In this document: positions 1 through 6,823 of the stretch, piece after piece
Position numbering within the stretch: the first letter of the stretch is position 1
How the letters are laid out: the number at the start of each line of letters is the position of its first letter
Assembly: GCA_964373665.1 (NCBI GenBank)
Contig: CAYJVM010000018.1
Location: 1-20,081 of the forward strand
Direction: 5' to 3'
Length of the DNA stretch: 20,081 bases
Source of the DNA: JACOWB01 sp964373665
GTDB lineage: Archaea > Aenigmatarchaeota > Aenigmatarchaeia > CG10238-14 > SCSR01
Notes under the pieces: generated by a model
The model's database searches: none
Seen by the model: only the letters and a program-made list of their open reading frames with translations
Told to the model about the DNA's origin: nothing
Made by a program: the position numbers and the translations under genes

Positions 1-57
1 TGTTAGAGATTAGTGCACTTATGTGTTAATTATGACCAATAGATTTTAGAGAACCAA

Positions 58-91
58 ATAGTATCAAATTTATATATTAGAACAACCATAG
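58..91 (+). repeat. possible degenerate copy of the intergenic repeat
   Basis: This stretch starts with ATAGTATC, as does the region just before the copy at 19998, and ends with TATTAG followed by ACAACCATAG. The latter closely matches the right halves of the copies at 16810 (TATTAGCAACACCATAG) and 19306 (ACAACCATAG). The GCTT tail is missing. With an AT-rich background, chance similarity is possible. Confidence 0.25.
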
Positions 92-143
92 TATTGTATA
101 ATATTACAAAAGTTCTAAGTGGAGCATCCTACAAATTTGGCAT

Positions 144-188
144 CTCCCGTTGGGAGCACTCTTCCAATGTGGGAGGTCTCGCCGAGAC
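144..188 (-). other. three consecutive short stem-loops after the deoxyhypusine synthase gene
   Basis: Three back-to-back perfect or near-perfect hairpins lie here: CTCCC-GTT-GGGAG (144-156), CTTCC-AATGT-GGGAG (161-175, one G-T pair) and GTCTC-GCC-GAGAC (176-188). They sit directly 3' of the minus-strand gene that stops at 198, so they would fall in its 3' UTR. A structured 3' end, terminator-associated structure or small RNA are all possible. No C/D or H/ACA box set was recognised. The rest of 1-197 shows no gene; TTAGAAC (77-83) and GTTCTAA (112-118) form another inverted repeat. Confidence 0.35.
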
Positions 189-197
189 ACATATAGT

Positions 198-1658
198 TCA
201 AGCCGTTCTGAATTCTGCATCTTCAGTTTCCATTACGTACTTTACATGCAGAGGCCACACTTGAGTTGCGTCTCCCTGGATTTCACTAAATCGTCCTTTG
301 GGATCCATCTTCCTCCATGACATTCCCTCATCATAAGTGCAGCCAGACAAGTGCCCGTACCACATCTCATCCGGAGCAGTCCTAACACCATATGATATCA
401 TCCTTAAAGGAAGGTCTGCAACTCCTCTTTCAACCATTATTTCAATCAATGGCGCGACATTCTGCGTATTGTTCCTTGGCACACCGCCTCCGACAGTATA
501 AATGCCTATCTTCTCAGAATCCACGAAAGCTTGAACCAACCTTTCGCTGTCGATTTCCATATTCATTAGGATAGGATCCCTGCCTTCCTTCCTGCGCATC
601 AGATTGTGGATGTAAGTGTCATTGCCCAGCTCTGAATCGACAAACGCCGGCGAGAAAACCGGCACTCTTCTATTGCGCGCTGACATTAGAACGCCGCGTT
701 CATTCGGGTATGTCTTAACCAGATGCTCGCCCAACATCTCGTTTAAAATGCTCGGGCTGATAACAGCACCGTCCGGCAATTGATTAAGAACAGCGCGGAC
801 AACTGCTTCCACGGTATCCAAGTTCGTCTCGGGCTCCAAAGTGTCTGTCACTCTGTTCAGCTTTTGTGCTGCAAGTTCAACATCACTCATTCTTGGGTCG
901 TGCCTATAGTGTGCAAGTCCTATGCTCTTCACCAGCCCATGCCCAAGCAATGCGCCTGTGGTTGATATATAATTCACATAACCTCTGTCTATCATCTCGC
1001 AGATAACATAGTCCATCTGCGCCATCGTCATAGCGCCGCTCAATGTCAAGAAAACTCTACAATCAGGATCCCTCACCATTTCCAGTAAAGTCTCCGCGCC
1101 ATCTGCAACATTAGTTGCCATCCCGCCGTAAGGTTTCAGATTCTCCATAAGATCTCTTACTGTGGTCCTTCCTTTACCCATTCTTTCCCGCAGCGTGTAA
1201 TACAATACAGGCATTACAAACAGCGGATCGGCAAATACTGCATTTGGAAAGTAGCCGTCGCGAATCTGCCCTGGCTTTGCCCTCCCTTGTGCGTTTATGA
1301 AAATCGGCTCTTCACTGCGCTTGTACATCTTGTCTTCATGCCTTTCCGAATAATCACCCACAACAATCGCTCTTCTAGAGCCAACATTATTCGCATAATC
1401 TTCCGGAGTCACAATATCCCCAATCATCCTCTCGTTCCTCATCTGTCCGAGTAAATTCCCTAAAGGTGTCCTAGTCTTGCCGTCATAAACAACGCAAGGC
1501 ACCTGTCCGGAGGACAGCATCCCATACCAGCTGTGGGCCACATCGCCGAGCATCCTGGCGCCAAAAGCCGTATGCCGCATGCCGTCAACGATGTCAGAAA
1601 CAGTCTTACATTTTCCAAGTTCCAAAGGCTCCAGCTTCTGGAGATTAAGATGATGCAT
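198..1658 (-). CDS. deoxyhypusine synthase family protein with extended N-terminal half
   Basis: Deoxyhypusine synthase transfers the aminobutyl group of spermidine to a lysine of translation factor aIF5A (NAD-dependent, cytosolic). The C-terminal part carries family hallmarks: FLTLSGAM, ISTTGALLGHGLV, the GGGVPRNN loop, and SWRKM with the lysine (Lys450 from the chosen start) that aligns with the catalytic lysine of human DHS (SWGKI), followed by GDATQVWPL. At 486 aa it is much longer than the usual 310-370 aa. The N-terminal 160 residues contain a segment (TVSDIVDGM...FGARMLGD...ML) resembling the family's own start, which then recurs at about residue 165 (TVRDLMENL...EMV). The ATG at 1658 is preferred over an upstream TTG at 1670 because an AT-rich TATA-like element lies about 28 nt upstream of it. 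It is divergent from the nucleotidyltransferase gene. A homospermidine-synthase-like or other amine substrate cannot be excluded. Confidence 0.85.
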   Translation of the reverse strand: MHHLNLQKLEPLELGKCKTVSDIVDGMRHTAFGARMLGDVAHSWYGMLSSGQVPCVVYDGKTRTPLGNLLGQMRNERMIGDIVTPEDYANNVGSRRAIVVGDYSERHEDKMYKRSEEPIFINAQGRAKPGQIRDGYFPNAVFADPLFVMPVLYYTLRERMGKGRTTVRDLMENLKPYGGMATNVADGAETLLEMVRDPDCRVFLTLSGAMTMAQMDYVICEMIDRGYVNYISTTGALLGHGLVKSIGLAHYRHDPRMSDVELAAQKLNRVTDTLEPETNLDTVEAVVRAVLNQLPDGAVISPSILNEMLGEHLVKTYPNERGVLMSARNRRVPVFSPAFVDSELGNDTYIHNLMRRKEGRDPILMNMEIDSERLVQAFVDSEKIGIYTVGGGVPRNNTQNVAPLIEIMVERGVADLPLRMISYGVRTAPDEMWYGHLSGCTYDEGMSWRKMDPKGRFSEIQGDATQVWPLHVKYVMETEDAEFRTA

Positions 1659-1676
1659 ACGTCGTATCAAATACTG

Positions 1677-1699
1677 AATTGATCAATTAATTATTTATG
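1677..1699. promoter_or_regulatory. divergent promoter region with overlapping TATA-like elements
   Basis: The 63-bp gap between two divergent genes contains the perfect 12-bp palindrome AATTGATCAATT (1677-1688) and the AT stretch AATTAATTATTTATG. TTATTTATG (1691-1699) is about 27 nt upstream of the plus-strand ATG at 1722. AATTAATTG on the minus strand (1683-1690) is about 28 nt upstream of the minus-strand ATG at 1658. Both spacings fit archaeal TATA boxes of leaderless transcripts. Confidence 0.45.
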
Positions 1700-1721
1700 C
1701 TTTCATTCCCGATGATAGAAC

Positions 1722-2555
1722 ATGGTTGATCAGGCCTGGAAATCCTACCTGGAAAATACTGAGGTAGTGATTCATGCCGGCGGTATAAGCGAAAGATGGC
1801 ATCCTGTTACGCAGGGAAAGATCCCGAAAGCGCTGACAAAGATAGGCAAAACCCCGCGGCCGATAATCGACTGGACTATGCTCCCTTATGTCAAGGCTGG
1901 CATCAAGAAAATTTTCGTCTCCTTGTGGCACGACCCGGAGAAAATCATTCAGCATTGCAAGACTATATCTGAAAAGTCTGGAATTGAATTTGTTTTCCTG
2001 ATTGAATGGGAGAAGAGGCTAGGAAGGGCTGGCGTTATGAAGCATTATTTGGAAAATGGCACGTTGGACGCCAAGAAGAACAAAATCACCGCAGGCGGTT
2101 CGGATATAGTAAATGTCAATTTAGAAGAATTTTCCAAGTTTCAAACAGAAGGACTGAACCAAGGTTTTCTGGCGACTTTGATTGGAAGTTATACTGGTAT
2201 GGCACAATTTGACAGAATCATGACTGAGGGGGACATGAACCGGGTTGTAAAAGTTGAAGGCGAAAGAATTATGAAGCTCCCGCCTAATGAATTCGCGAAC
2301 ACTGGAACCGCATTCTTTGACGCAAAGCTTAATCAGGTGTTTCTGAAGATTGATGAGAGCCAGCTTCCACTGGACTGGGAGAACATGGGGAAAGAGCTTT
2401 TCGGCAAGGCACATTGCCTAGGAACCGCAAAGATGTTCAAGGACTGGTATCCGCTGAAAACTCCGTATGACTACAAAAATGCGAAGGATGTTGATTTTGA
2501 GAAATTGCTGGGAATAGAGTCTGCGGAAAAATATCTCGGCACTTATTCTCCTTAA
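1722..2555 (+). CDS. sugar-phosphate nucleotidyltransferase-like protein
   Basis: This 277-aa protein has the N-terminal layout of the NTP_transferase (Rossmann-type pyrophosphorylase) family: a hydrophobic strand, a phosphate-loop-like AGGISERW (residues 19-26), then PKAL (35-38), a Pro-rich turn with PIIDWTML, and KAGIKKIFVSL, matching the usual glycine loop, PK motif and aGi..i.iv segments. These enzymes join a sugar-1-phosphate to an NTP to make NDP-sugars in the cytosol. The glycine loop is a divergent form of GGxGTR, and no C-terminal left-handed beta-helix (hexapeptide repeat) is present, so the sugar specificity cannot be inferred. The ATG at 1722 has a TATA-like element 27 nt upstream. 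It is divergent from the deoxyhypusine synthase gene, with no obvious functional link. Confidence 0.75.
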   Translation: MVDQAWKSYLENTEVVIHAGGISERWHPVTQGKIPKALTKIGKTPRPIIDWTMLPYVKAGIKKIFVSLWHDPEKIIQHCKTISEKSGIEFVFLIEWEKRLGRAGVMKHYLENGTLDAKKNKITAGGSDIVNVNLEEFSKFQTEGLNQGFLATLIGSYTGMAQFDRIMTEGDMNRVVKVEGERIMKLPPNEFANTGTAFFDAKLNQVFLKIDESQLPLDWENMGKELFGKAHCLGTAKMFKDWYPLKTPYDYKNAKDVDFEKLLGIESAEKYLGTYSP

Positions 2556-2557
2556 GT

Positions 2558-2566
2558 TTTATAAAA
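2558..2566 (+). promoter_or_regulatory. TATA box of the tRNA-Leu gene
   Basis: TTTATAAAA lies immediately after the nucleotidyltransferase stop codon, and its centre is about 27 nt upstream of the first tRNA base at 2589. This is the expected archaeal TATA-to-start distance, so the tRNA probably has its own promoter. Confidence 0.6.
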
Positions 2567-2588
2567 TGCAATTCTATATTATCCAGAT

Positions 2589-2686
2589 GCAGGGGTCGCC
2601 TAGTCTGGTTAATGGCGCCAGCCTTAGGGCTTTATAGGAAAGCTGGTGGGTTAGTCCCTTCGAGAGTTCAAATCTCTCCCCCTGCA
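2589..2686 (+). tRNA. tRNA-Leu (anticodon UAG) with an intron
   Basis: The cloverleaf folds by hand. The 7-bp acceptor pairs GCAGGGG (2589-2595) with CCCCTGC (2679-2685), with discriminator A at 2686. The D-arm is 2598-2616 with a 3-bp stem. The anticodon stem pairs CCAGC (2618-2622) with GCTGG (2642-2646). A long variable arm has GGG/CCC (2648-2650, 2656-2658). The T-arm is GAGAG-TTCAAAT-CTCTC (2662-2678). The long variable arm marks a class II tRNA, and the spliced loop CTTAGGA puts UAG at positions 34-36, which reads CUA and other CUN leucine codons. Mature length is 86 nt after removing 12 nt. CCA is not encoded (CTCA follows), so it must be added enzymatically. Confidence 0.93.
2629..2640 (+). 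other. 12-nt tRNA intron at position 37/38
   Basis: The intron is GCTTTATAGGAA. Exon bases CTTA (2623-2626) pair with intron TAGG (2635-2638) to give a 4-bp central helix. It is flanked by a 3-nt bulge GGG (2627-2629) and a 3-nt bulge AAA (2639-2641) next to the anticodon stem. Cutting after the second base of each bulge releases exactly these 12 nt, as the archaeal splicing endonuclease does at bulge-helix-bulge motifs. The inner helix is absent; a 5-nt loop replaces it, so this is a relaxed motif. Confidence 0.8.
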
Positions 2687-2692
2687 CTCACC

Positions 2693-3145
2693 TTATTCAA
2701 CAACTACCGTGGCGTTGATTGATTTGTTAGGAGTCTTGATTGTAATGACATAGCTTCCCTTTTCAAGATTTTGTATCAAGACTTTCCCCGTGATCTCGCC
2801 TATGCATTGGATGCAAACAGTACTTTCTTTGCTGGGAACAGGAAAGATATTGACATCTATCCTACCATCGACAAAGTTAACGTTCCCGCCGACAATATAG
2901 CATGGATTTGGCGTAGTCAATGGCACAAATATTGTGACAGAACTCCCTTCCGGCCTTATGTTTATTTCGTCCATTGCCCCGCTTGAGCACGACGACGAAT
3001 CTGTACTTATTATATATCTCTCGTTTCCATTGGTTTTCGAAAGCAACGCAAAGGCTATAGAAAACAAAACCAAAATGATAACTGGGATTGTAATTGCCTT
3101 GGAAAGAGCGCCATCGGGCCTTCGAAAGATGTTTTCATGCCGCAT
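2693..3145 (-). CDS. small membrane-anchored exported protein, unknown function
   Basis: This 150-aa protein has an N-terminal basic stretch, one transmembrane segment or uncleaved signal anchor (about residues 16-36, AITIPVIILVLFSIAFALL) and an extracytoplasmic beta-rich domain. Cysteines at 53, 82 (NPCY), 111 and 114 (CIQC) could form disulfides or, for the CxxC pair, a metal or redox site. The last part (LEKGSYVITIKT) reads like the terminal strand of a small beta-sandwich. I do not recognise the family. It starts 16 nt after the sufU stop on the same strand, so it may be the last gene of the suf operon. Its ATG is embedded in an 18-bp perfect palindrome (3143-3160). It ends 6 nt from the convergent tRNA. 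Confidence 0.7.
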   Translation of the reverse strand: MRHENIFRRPDGALSKAITIPVIILVLFSIAFALLSKTNGNERYIISTDSSSCSSGAMDEINIRPEGSSVTIFVPLTTPNPCYIVGGNVNFVDGRIDVNIFPVPSKESTVCIQCIGEITGKVLIQNLEKGSYVITIKTPNKSINATVVVE

Positions 3146-3161
3146 TTAATTAATTAAATGT

Positions 3162-3536
3162 CTACTGGCCTAAATAAGTGTATACGGCGGTCTTCAGAGT
3201 CTTCAATCCCAACAATGCGCATTTCACCCTTAATGGTGAAAGTTCTATCCCCAAAGTTTTCAGAAAATCCTCGGTTGTCAGATTTTTAACGAATTCGGCA
3301 TCTTTGTTCTTAACCAAATCTATAAGAATGTCCACAGAAGATTGGCTTATGGCACACCCATGACCTTGGAACTTTATTTTATCTATCTTTCCGTCAGTGA
3401 ATTTAATCTGAATCTCAATATTATCTCCACATATAGTATTCGTATCGTGTACAGAAACATCAAATTCTTTTAAATTACCATAGTTTATAGGTTGTTTGTA
3501 ACGATTAATTATTTCTTCTACGTAAATATTTTCCAT
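3162..3536 (-). CDS. sufU: SufU/IscU-type Fe-S cluster assembly scaffold or sulfur-transfer protein
   Basis: This 124-aa protein belongs to the NifU N-terminal/SufU family. It shows the three conserved cysteines and the aspartate: CGD (Cys36, Asp38), GHGCAIS (Cys61) and RVKCALL (Cys106). In the family these bind a zinc ion or a nascent [2Fe-2S] cluster and accept sulfur from the cysteine desulfurase, encoded just upstream here. The extended loop between the second and third motifs, which separates SufU from IscU, looks short to intermediate, so either name could apply. The ATG at 3536 lies inside the 3' end of the small nuclease-fragment ORF (32-nt overlap), suggesting translational coupling. 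It acts in the cytosol with SufS and SufBC. Confidence 0.88.
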   Translation of the reverse strand: MENIYVEEIINRYKQPINYGNLKEFDVSVHDTNTICGDNIEIQIKFTDGKIDKIKFQGHGCAISQSSVDILIDLVKNKDAEFVKNLTTEDFLKTLGIELSPLRVKCALLGLKTLKTAVYTYLGQ

Positions 3537-3687
3537 TATTCACACCTTCCAAGAACTTTTCAAAACTATTTTCATCAACCCTAATTACTTTCCATCCTGC
3601 TTTCCGCAATTCTTCGTCTCTAATTGCGTCTTTATATTTATCTTTATGCCAGAATTTACCATCATATTCTATGTCAATTTTTTCCAT
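3505..3687 (-). pseudogene. truncated DUF559/very-short-patch-repair-like nuclease fragment
   Basis: This 60-aa reading frame matches the C-terminal half of the DUF559 (PD-(D/E)XK endonuclease-like) family: IEYDGKFWH, then D-IRDEELRKAGW and KVIRVDE. Full-length family members have an additional N-terminal half with a strand-helix and the first catalytic Asp; nothing like it precedes this frame, which begins 18 nt after the sufS stop. An upstream TTG at 3702 could also start it. Its tail overlaps sufU by 32 nt. It may be a remnant of an inserted gene, or a retained mini-protein that couples sufS and sufU translation. Confidence 0.6.
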
Positions 3688-3705
3688 CTCTAGCAATCCC
3701 AATTC

Positions 3706-4932
3706 TCATGCCTTAAACACCGTCCTCACTTTTTCCAGACCTTCAATTAAAATATCAATCTCCTCTTTTGTGTTGTACAAGTAGAAACTGGCCCGGGCAA
3801 CCGACTGCAATCCTAGCTTGCGCAAAAGAGGCTGCGCGCACATATGCCCCGACCTGATTGCAACTGCAAACTCATCTAGAACATATGCTATATCATGCGA
3901 GTGCACACCTGCCATACTGAATGATATGATGCCGTTCCTTGGGTTGGAGTTACCGTCACAAACAAACTTAACTCCTTTTACTTGGTTCATTTTGTCAAAA
4001 GCGTAACCAGTCAAGTCATCCTCATGCTTTTGTATATTATCCAGTCCTATTTTCGCCAAATAGTCAATCGCGGCTGAAATTCCAACAGCACCTTCTACAT
4101 TTGGAGTCCCTGCTTCAAATTTCCAAGGCGAATCATTCCACACACTCTCCTTCAAGTCAACTTCCTTTATCATATCACTTCCTCGCATGAACGGCTCCGT
4201 CTTTTCCAGAATTTCGCTTTTCCCATAAAGCACACCTATGTTCATGGGCGCCAACATTTTATGGCCAGAGAATGCCAGAAAGTCGCAATTAATGTCCTGT
4301 ACGTCGATAGGCATGCTGGGAACAGATTGTGCCCCGTCCACGACAAAAAGGCTCCCGTTATCATGAGCGATCTTCCCAATCTCCTTAACTGGATTCACAG
4401 TCCCTAGAACATTAGACTTGTGTGTAATAGAAACTATCTTGGTATTTTTCGTTATCGATTCATTTATCTTTTCAAGATTCAGAGTTCCGTCTTCATTTAT
4501 ATCAACGAATTTGAGCTTCACTCCGTTCTTTTGCAACATTTGCCACGGTACTATATTGGCATGGTGCTCCATTATCGTCAGGACTATCTCGTCGCCTTCT
4601 TTCAGATTATTCATTCCGTAAGAATATGCAAGGATGTTCATTGCTTCGTTGGTGTTCCTTACAAAAACTATTTCTTTTTCGCTTTTAGCGCCTATGAATT
4701 TCGAGGCTTTCAATCGTGATTTTTCATAAATTTGGGTCGCTTCATTGCATAGTGTGTATATAGATCTATGCGGATTTGCATTATGCTGTTCGTAATAGTT
4801 TTTTATGGCTTCGATCACTTGCATAGGTTTCTGTGATGTGGAAGCCGAATCAAGAAAAACCAGCGGTCTGTTGTTTATCTTTCTTTTTAATATAGGAAAG
4901 TCTTCGCGGATCTTCGCCACATCCAACGGCAT
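3706..4932 (-). CDS. sufS: cysteine desulfurase, SufS type (group II)
   Basis: SufS is a PLP enzyme that takes sulfur from cysteine to form a persulfide and alanine, supplying Fe-S assembly. The 408-aa frame has the family layout: IREDFPILKR and LVFLDSAST near the start, MEHHANIVPW, ITHKSNVLGT, FVVDGAQSVP with the PLP-contacting Asp, FSGHKMLAP with the Schiff-base lysine (Lys225), and RSGHMCAQPL with the catalytic cysteine (Cys365) on a group II style short loop. The second residue of the usual LDNAA motif is altered (LDSAS). The ATG at 4932 starts 4 nt after the sufB stop and gives the standard N-terminus; a GTG at 4950 would add six residues overlapping sufB. The partner acceptor SufU is encoded downstream. 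Confidence 0.93.
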   Translation of the reverse strand: MPLDVAKIREDFPILKRKINNRPLVFLDSASTSQKPMQVIEAIKNYYEQHNANPHRSIYTLCNEATQIYEKSRLKASKFIGAKSEKEIVFVRNTNEAMNILAYSYGMNNLKEGDEIVLTIMEHHANIVPWQMLQKNGVKLKFVDINEDGTLNLEKINESITKNTKIVSITHKSNVLGTVNPVKEIGKIAHDNGSLFVVDGAQSVPSMPIDVQDINCDFLAFSGHKMLAPMNIGVLYGKSEILEKTEPFMRGSDMIKEVDLKESVWNDSPWKFEAGTPNVEGAVGISAAIDYLAKIGLDNIQKHEDDLTGYAFDKMNQVKGVKFVCDGNSNPRNGIISFSMAGVHSHDIAYVLDEFAVAIRSGHMCAQPLLRKLGLQSVARASFYLYNTKEEIDILIEGLEKVRTVFKA

Positions 4933-4936
4933 CAAA

Positions 4937-6340
4937 TCAACCCACAGCACCAGTCATTTCCAATTGTATCAATCGGTTAAATTCAACGGCATATTCCAAA
5001 GGCAATTCCTTAGTAAAAGCCTCGAAGAAACCGTTAACTATCATGGCTATTGCATCGTCTTCGCTTAATCCACGAGACATTAGATAAAATAACTGGTCCT
5101 CTCCGACTTTACCGACTGTCGCCTCATGGCCTACGTTCACTTTGTTCTCATCAATATCCAGCTGTGGAATCGTTCCGGAATTTGATTTTTCATCCAATAT
5201 CAAGGCGTCGCATTTAGTGTAAGACTTGGAATTTGTTGCACCTGGAAATATTTTTACAAATCCTCTAAAGTTTGTTCGACCACCATCCTTGCTGACTGAT
5301 TTGTTGACTATCTTGGATGAAGTGTCTGGTGCCATGTGGATTGCTTTTGCGCCTGCATCAAGATTTTGCCCCTTACCTGCGAATGCAATCGATAAAATTT
5401 CTGCTCTTGCACCCCTTCCTACAAGAAACACAGAAGGATATTTCATGGTAAATTTGCTCCCTATATTAGCATCCAGCCATTCGACAAAGGCATTCTCGTA
5501 TGCGCGTGCACGTTTAGTAACAAGGTTGTAAACGTTCGTAGACCAGTTTTGCAGTGTTGTATAGCGGACGTGAGACCCAGGCAACGCTATCACTTCAACT
5601 ACAGCAGCGTGCAAAGCATCTGCTTGATAAGTAGCTGCCGTGCATCCTTCGATATAGTGAACTTTGCTGTTCGGTTCTGCAATTATCAATGTCCTTTCAA
5701 ACTGTCCCATGTTCTCAGAGTTAATTCTAAAGTAAGCTTGCAAAGGCATTTTAACCTCCACACCTTCAGGCACATACACAAAACTTCCACCGCTCCAAAC
5801 AGAAGAATTCAATGCGGCAAACTTGTTGTCGTTTGGTGGGATAATTGTACCGAAATATTTTTTGACAATTTCAGAATAGTCTCTAAGTCCAGTATCCATG
5901 TCAGTAAAAATAACGCCCTGCTTTTCCAAATCTTCTTTCAACTTGTGATAAACAGTTTCGCTGTCATATTGTCCTCCCACCCCAGCCAAAAACTTCCTTT
6001 CCGCTTCAGGTATCCCCAGTTTTTCGAATGTTCTTCTTATCCCTTCCGGCAAGTCTTCCCACGATTTGACCTGTTTTTCTGTGGGTTTTACATAGTAAAC
6101 AATTTCATCGAAATTCAATCCAGACAAATCGGCTCCCCATGACGGCACAGGTCTTTTTCCAAAGAATTCCAATGCTTTCAGTCTGAAATCCAGCATCCAT
6201 TTAGGCTCTTTCTTGATTCTTGATATCTCTTCTACAACTTCCTTGGACAACCCCTTCTTCATTTTGTAAACGGATTCGTCTGGTTCTTTAAAGCCGAATC
6301 TAGAATAGTCCTTTTCGATAGTGATTGGTAGATTGCTCAT
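4937..6340 (-). CDS. sufB: Fe-S cluster scaffold protein SufB
   Basis: This 467-aa protein has the SufB/SufD beta-helix core and aligns along its length with SufB: WMLDFRLKALEFF in the N-terminal region, SSVWSGGSFVYVPEGV, VHYIEGCTA (Cys233), then SYTKCDALIL (Cys377) and VNVGHEA (His405, Glu406), followed by LMSRGLSEDDA and GFFEAF. The second cysteine and the HEA motif correspond to residues needed for cluster assembly in E. coli SufB, which marks it as SufB rather than SufD. It forms a complex with the SufC ATPase. The start ATG directly follows the TGA of the upstream gene (0-nt gap), with GGTGAG just before. With no sufD nearby, a SufB homodimer is likely. Confidence 0.95.
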   Translation of the reverse strand: MSNLPITIEKDYSRFGFKEPDESVYKMKKGLSKEVVEEISRIKKEPKWMLDFRLKALEFFGKRPVPSWGADLSGLNFDEIVYYVKPTEKQVKSWEDLPEGIRRTFEKLGIPEAERKFLAGVGGQYDSETVYHKLKEDLEKQGVIFTDMDTGLRDYSEIVKKYFGTIIPPNDNKFAALNSSVWSGGSFVYVPEGVEVKMPLQAYFRINSENMGQFERTLIIAEPNSKVHYIEGCTAATYQADALHAAVVEVIALPGSHVRYTTLQNWSTNVYNLVTKRARAYENAFVEWLDANIGSKFTMKYPSVFLVGRGARAEILSIAFAGKGQNLDAGAKAIHMAPDTSSKIVNKSVSKDGGRTNFRGFVKIFPGATNSKSYTKCDALILDEKSNSGTIPQLDIDENKVNVGHEATVGKVGEDQLFYLMSRGLSEDDAIAMIVNGFFEAFTKELPLEYAVEFNRLIQLEMTGAVG

Positions 6341-6823
6341 TCACTCACCCTTGACTAGACCGCCGAAAAAGTCGTGTGTAAAAACCAGCTTGCCTTTGAA
6401 GTGTATCTTCTCGCTACCTTTGAATGATTTGATGCCTCCTTCCCAACCGCATTCATAAGACCAATCTCCTTTTGTGAAATTCTTAGGTCCTCTTGGCTGG
6501 AATGCACCTATTTTGTCGCCTGACGACATGGCAGATTTCAAGAATTGAAATGTCTGGAGTGCAAAATCTTTATTACCGATAAACTCTTCTTCCATACCGC
6601 CGCCATATAACTGTGTCCAAAGTGGTTCCTCATCACGCCACACAGTTTCACGACCCCATGAGCGGAAGAAACCGGTATAACTATCCTTGTAATACCACTG
6701 TCCTTCTCTAAAGTCCAGTTCAGTGAATCCAGATGCCGAAGAGCCTGTTTCAGGGCCGCTGCCCGCATAAGTGGCTAGGACTGCCTTGCCGATAAAACTA
6801 TTTAATTCCATCATATCATCCAT
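6341..6823 (-). CDS. DUF5680 domain protein
   Basis: This 160-aa protein consists almost entirely of a DUF5680 domain. It shows LNSFIGKA..TYAG, ELDFREGQWYYKDSYTGFF, ETVWRDEEPLWTQLYGGG, FQPRGPKNF, WSYECGWEGG, FKGSEKIHFKGKLVFTHDFFGG, which is the family's usual motif order. In other organisms this domain often sits at the C-terminus of XRE-type regulators or stands alone; its biochemical role is not established. Here it lies between sufC and sufB, where sufD is often found, and is translationally coupled to both (8-nt overlap with sufC; direct junction with sufB). It shows no SufD similarity. ATGs at 6814 and 6811 are alternative starts. Confidence 0.8.
   Translation of the reverse strand: MDDMMELNSFIGKAVLATYAGSGPETGSSASGFTELDFREGQWYYKDSYTGFFRSWGRETVWRDEEPLWTQLYGGGMEEEFIGNKDFALQTFQFLKSAMSSGDKIGAFQPRGPKNFTKGDWSYECGWEGGIKSFKGSEKIHFKGKLVFTHDFFGGLVKGE

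Noticed and set aside
6341..6823. Gene between sufC and sufB as a divergent SufD
   Set aside because: It is 160 aa with full DUF5680 motifs and none of the SufB/SufD beta-helix or C-terminal motifs.
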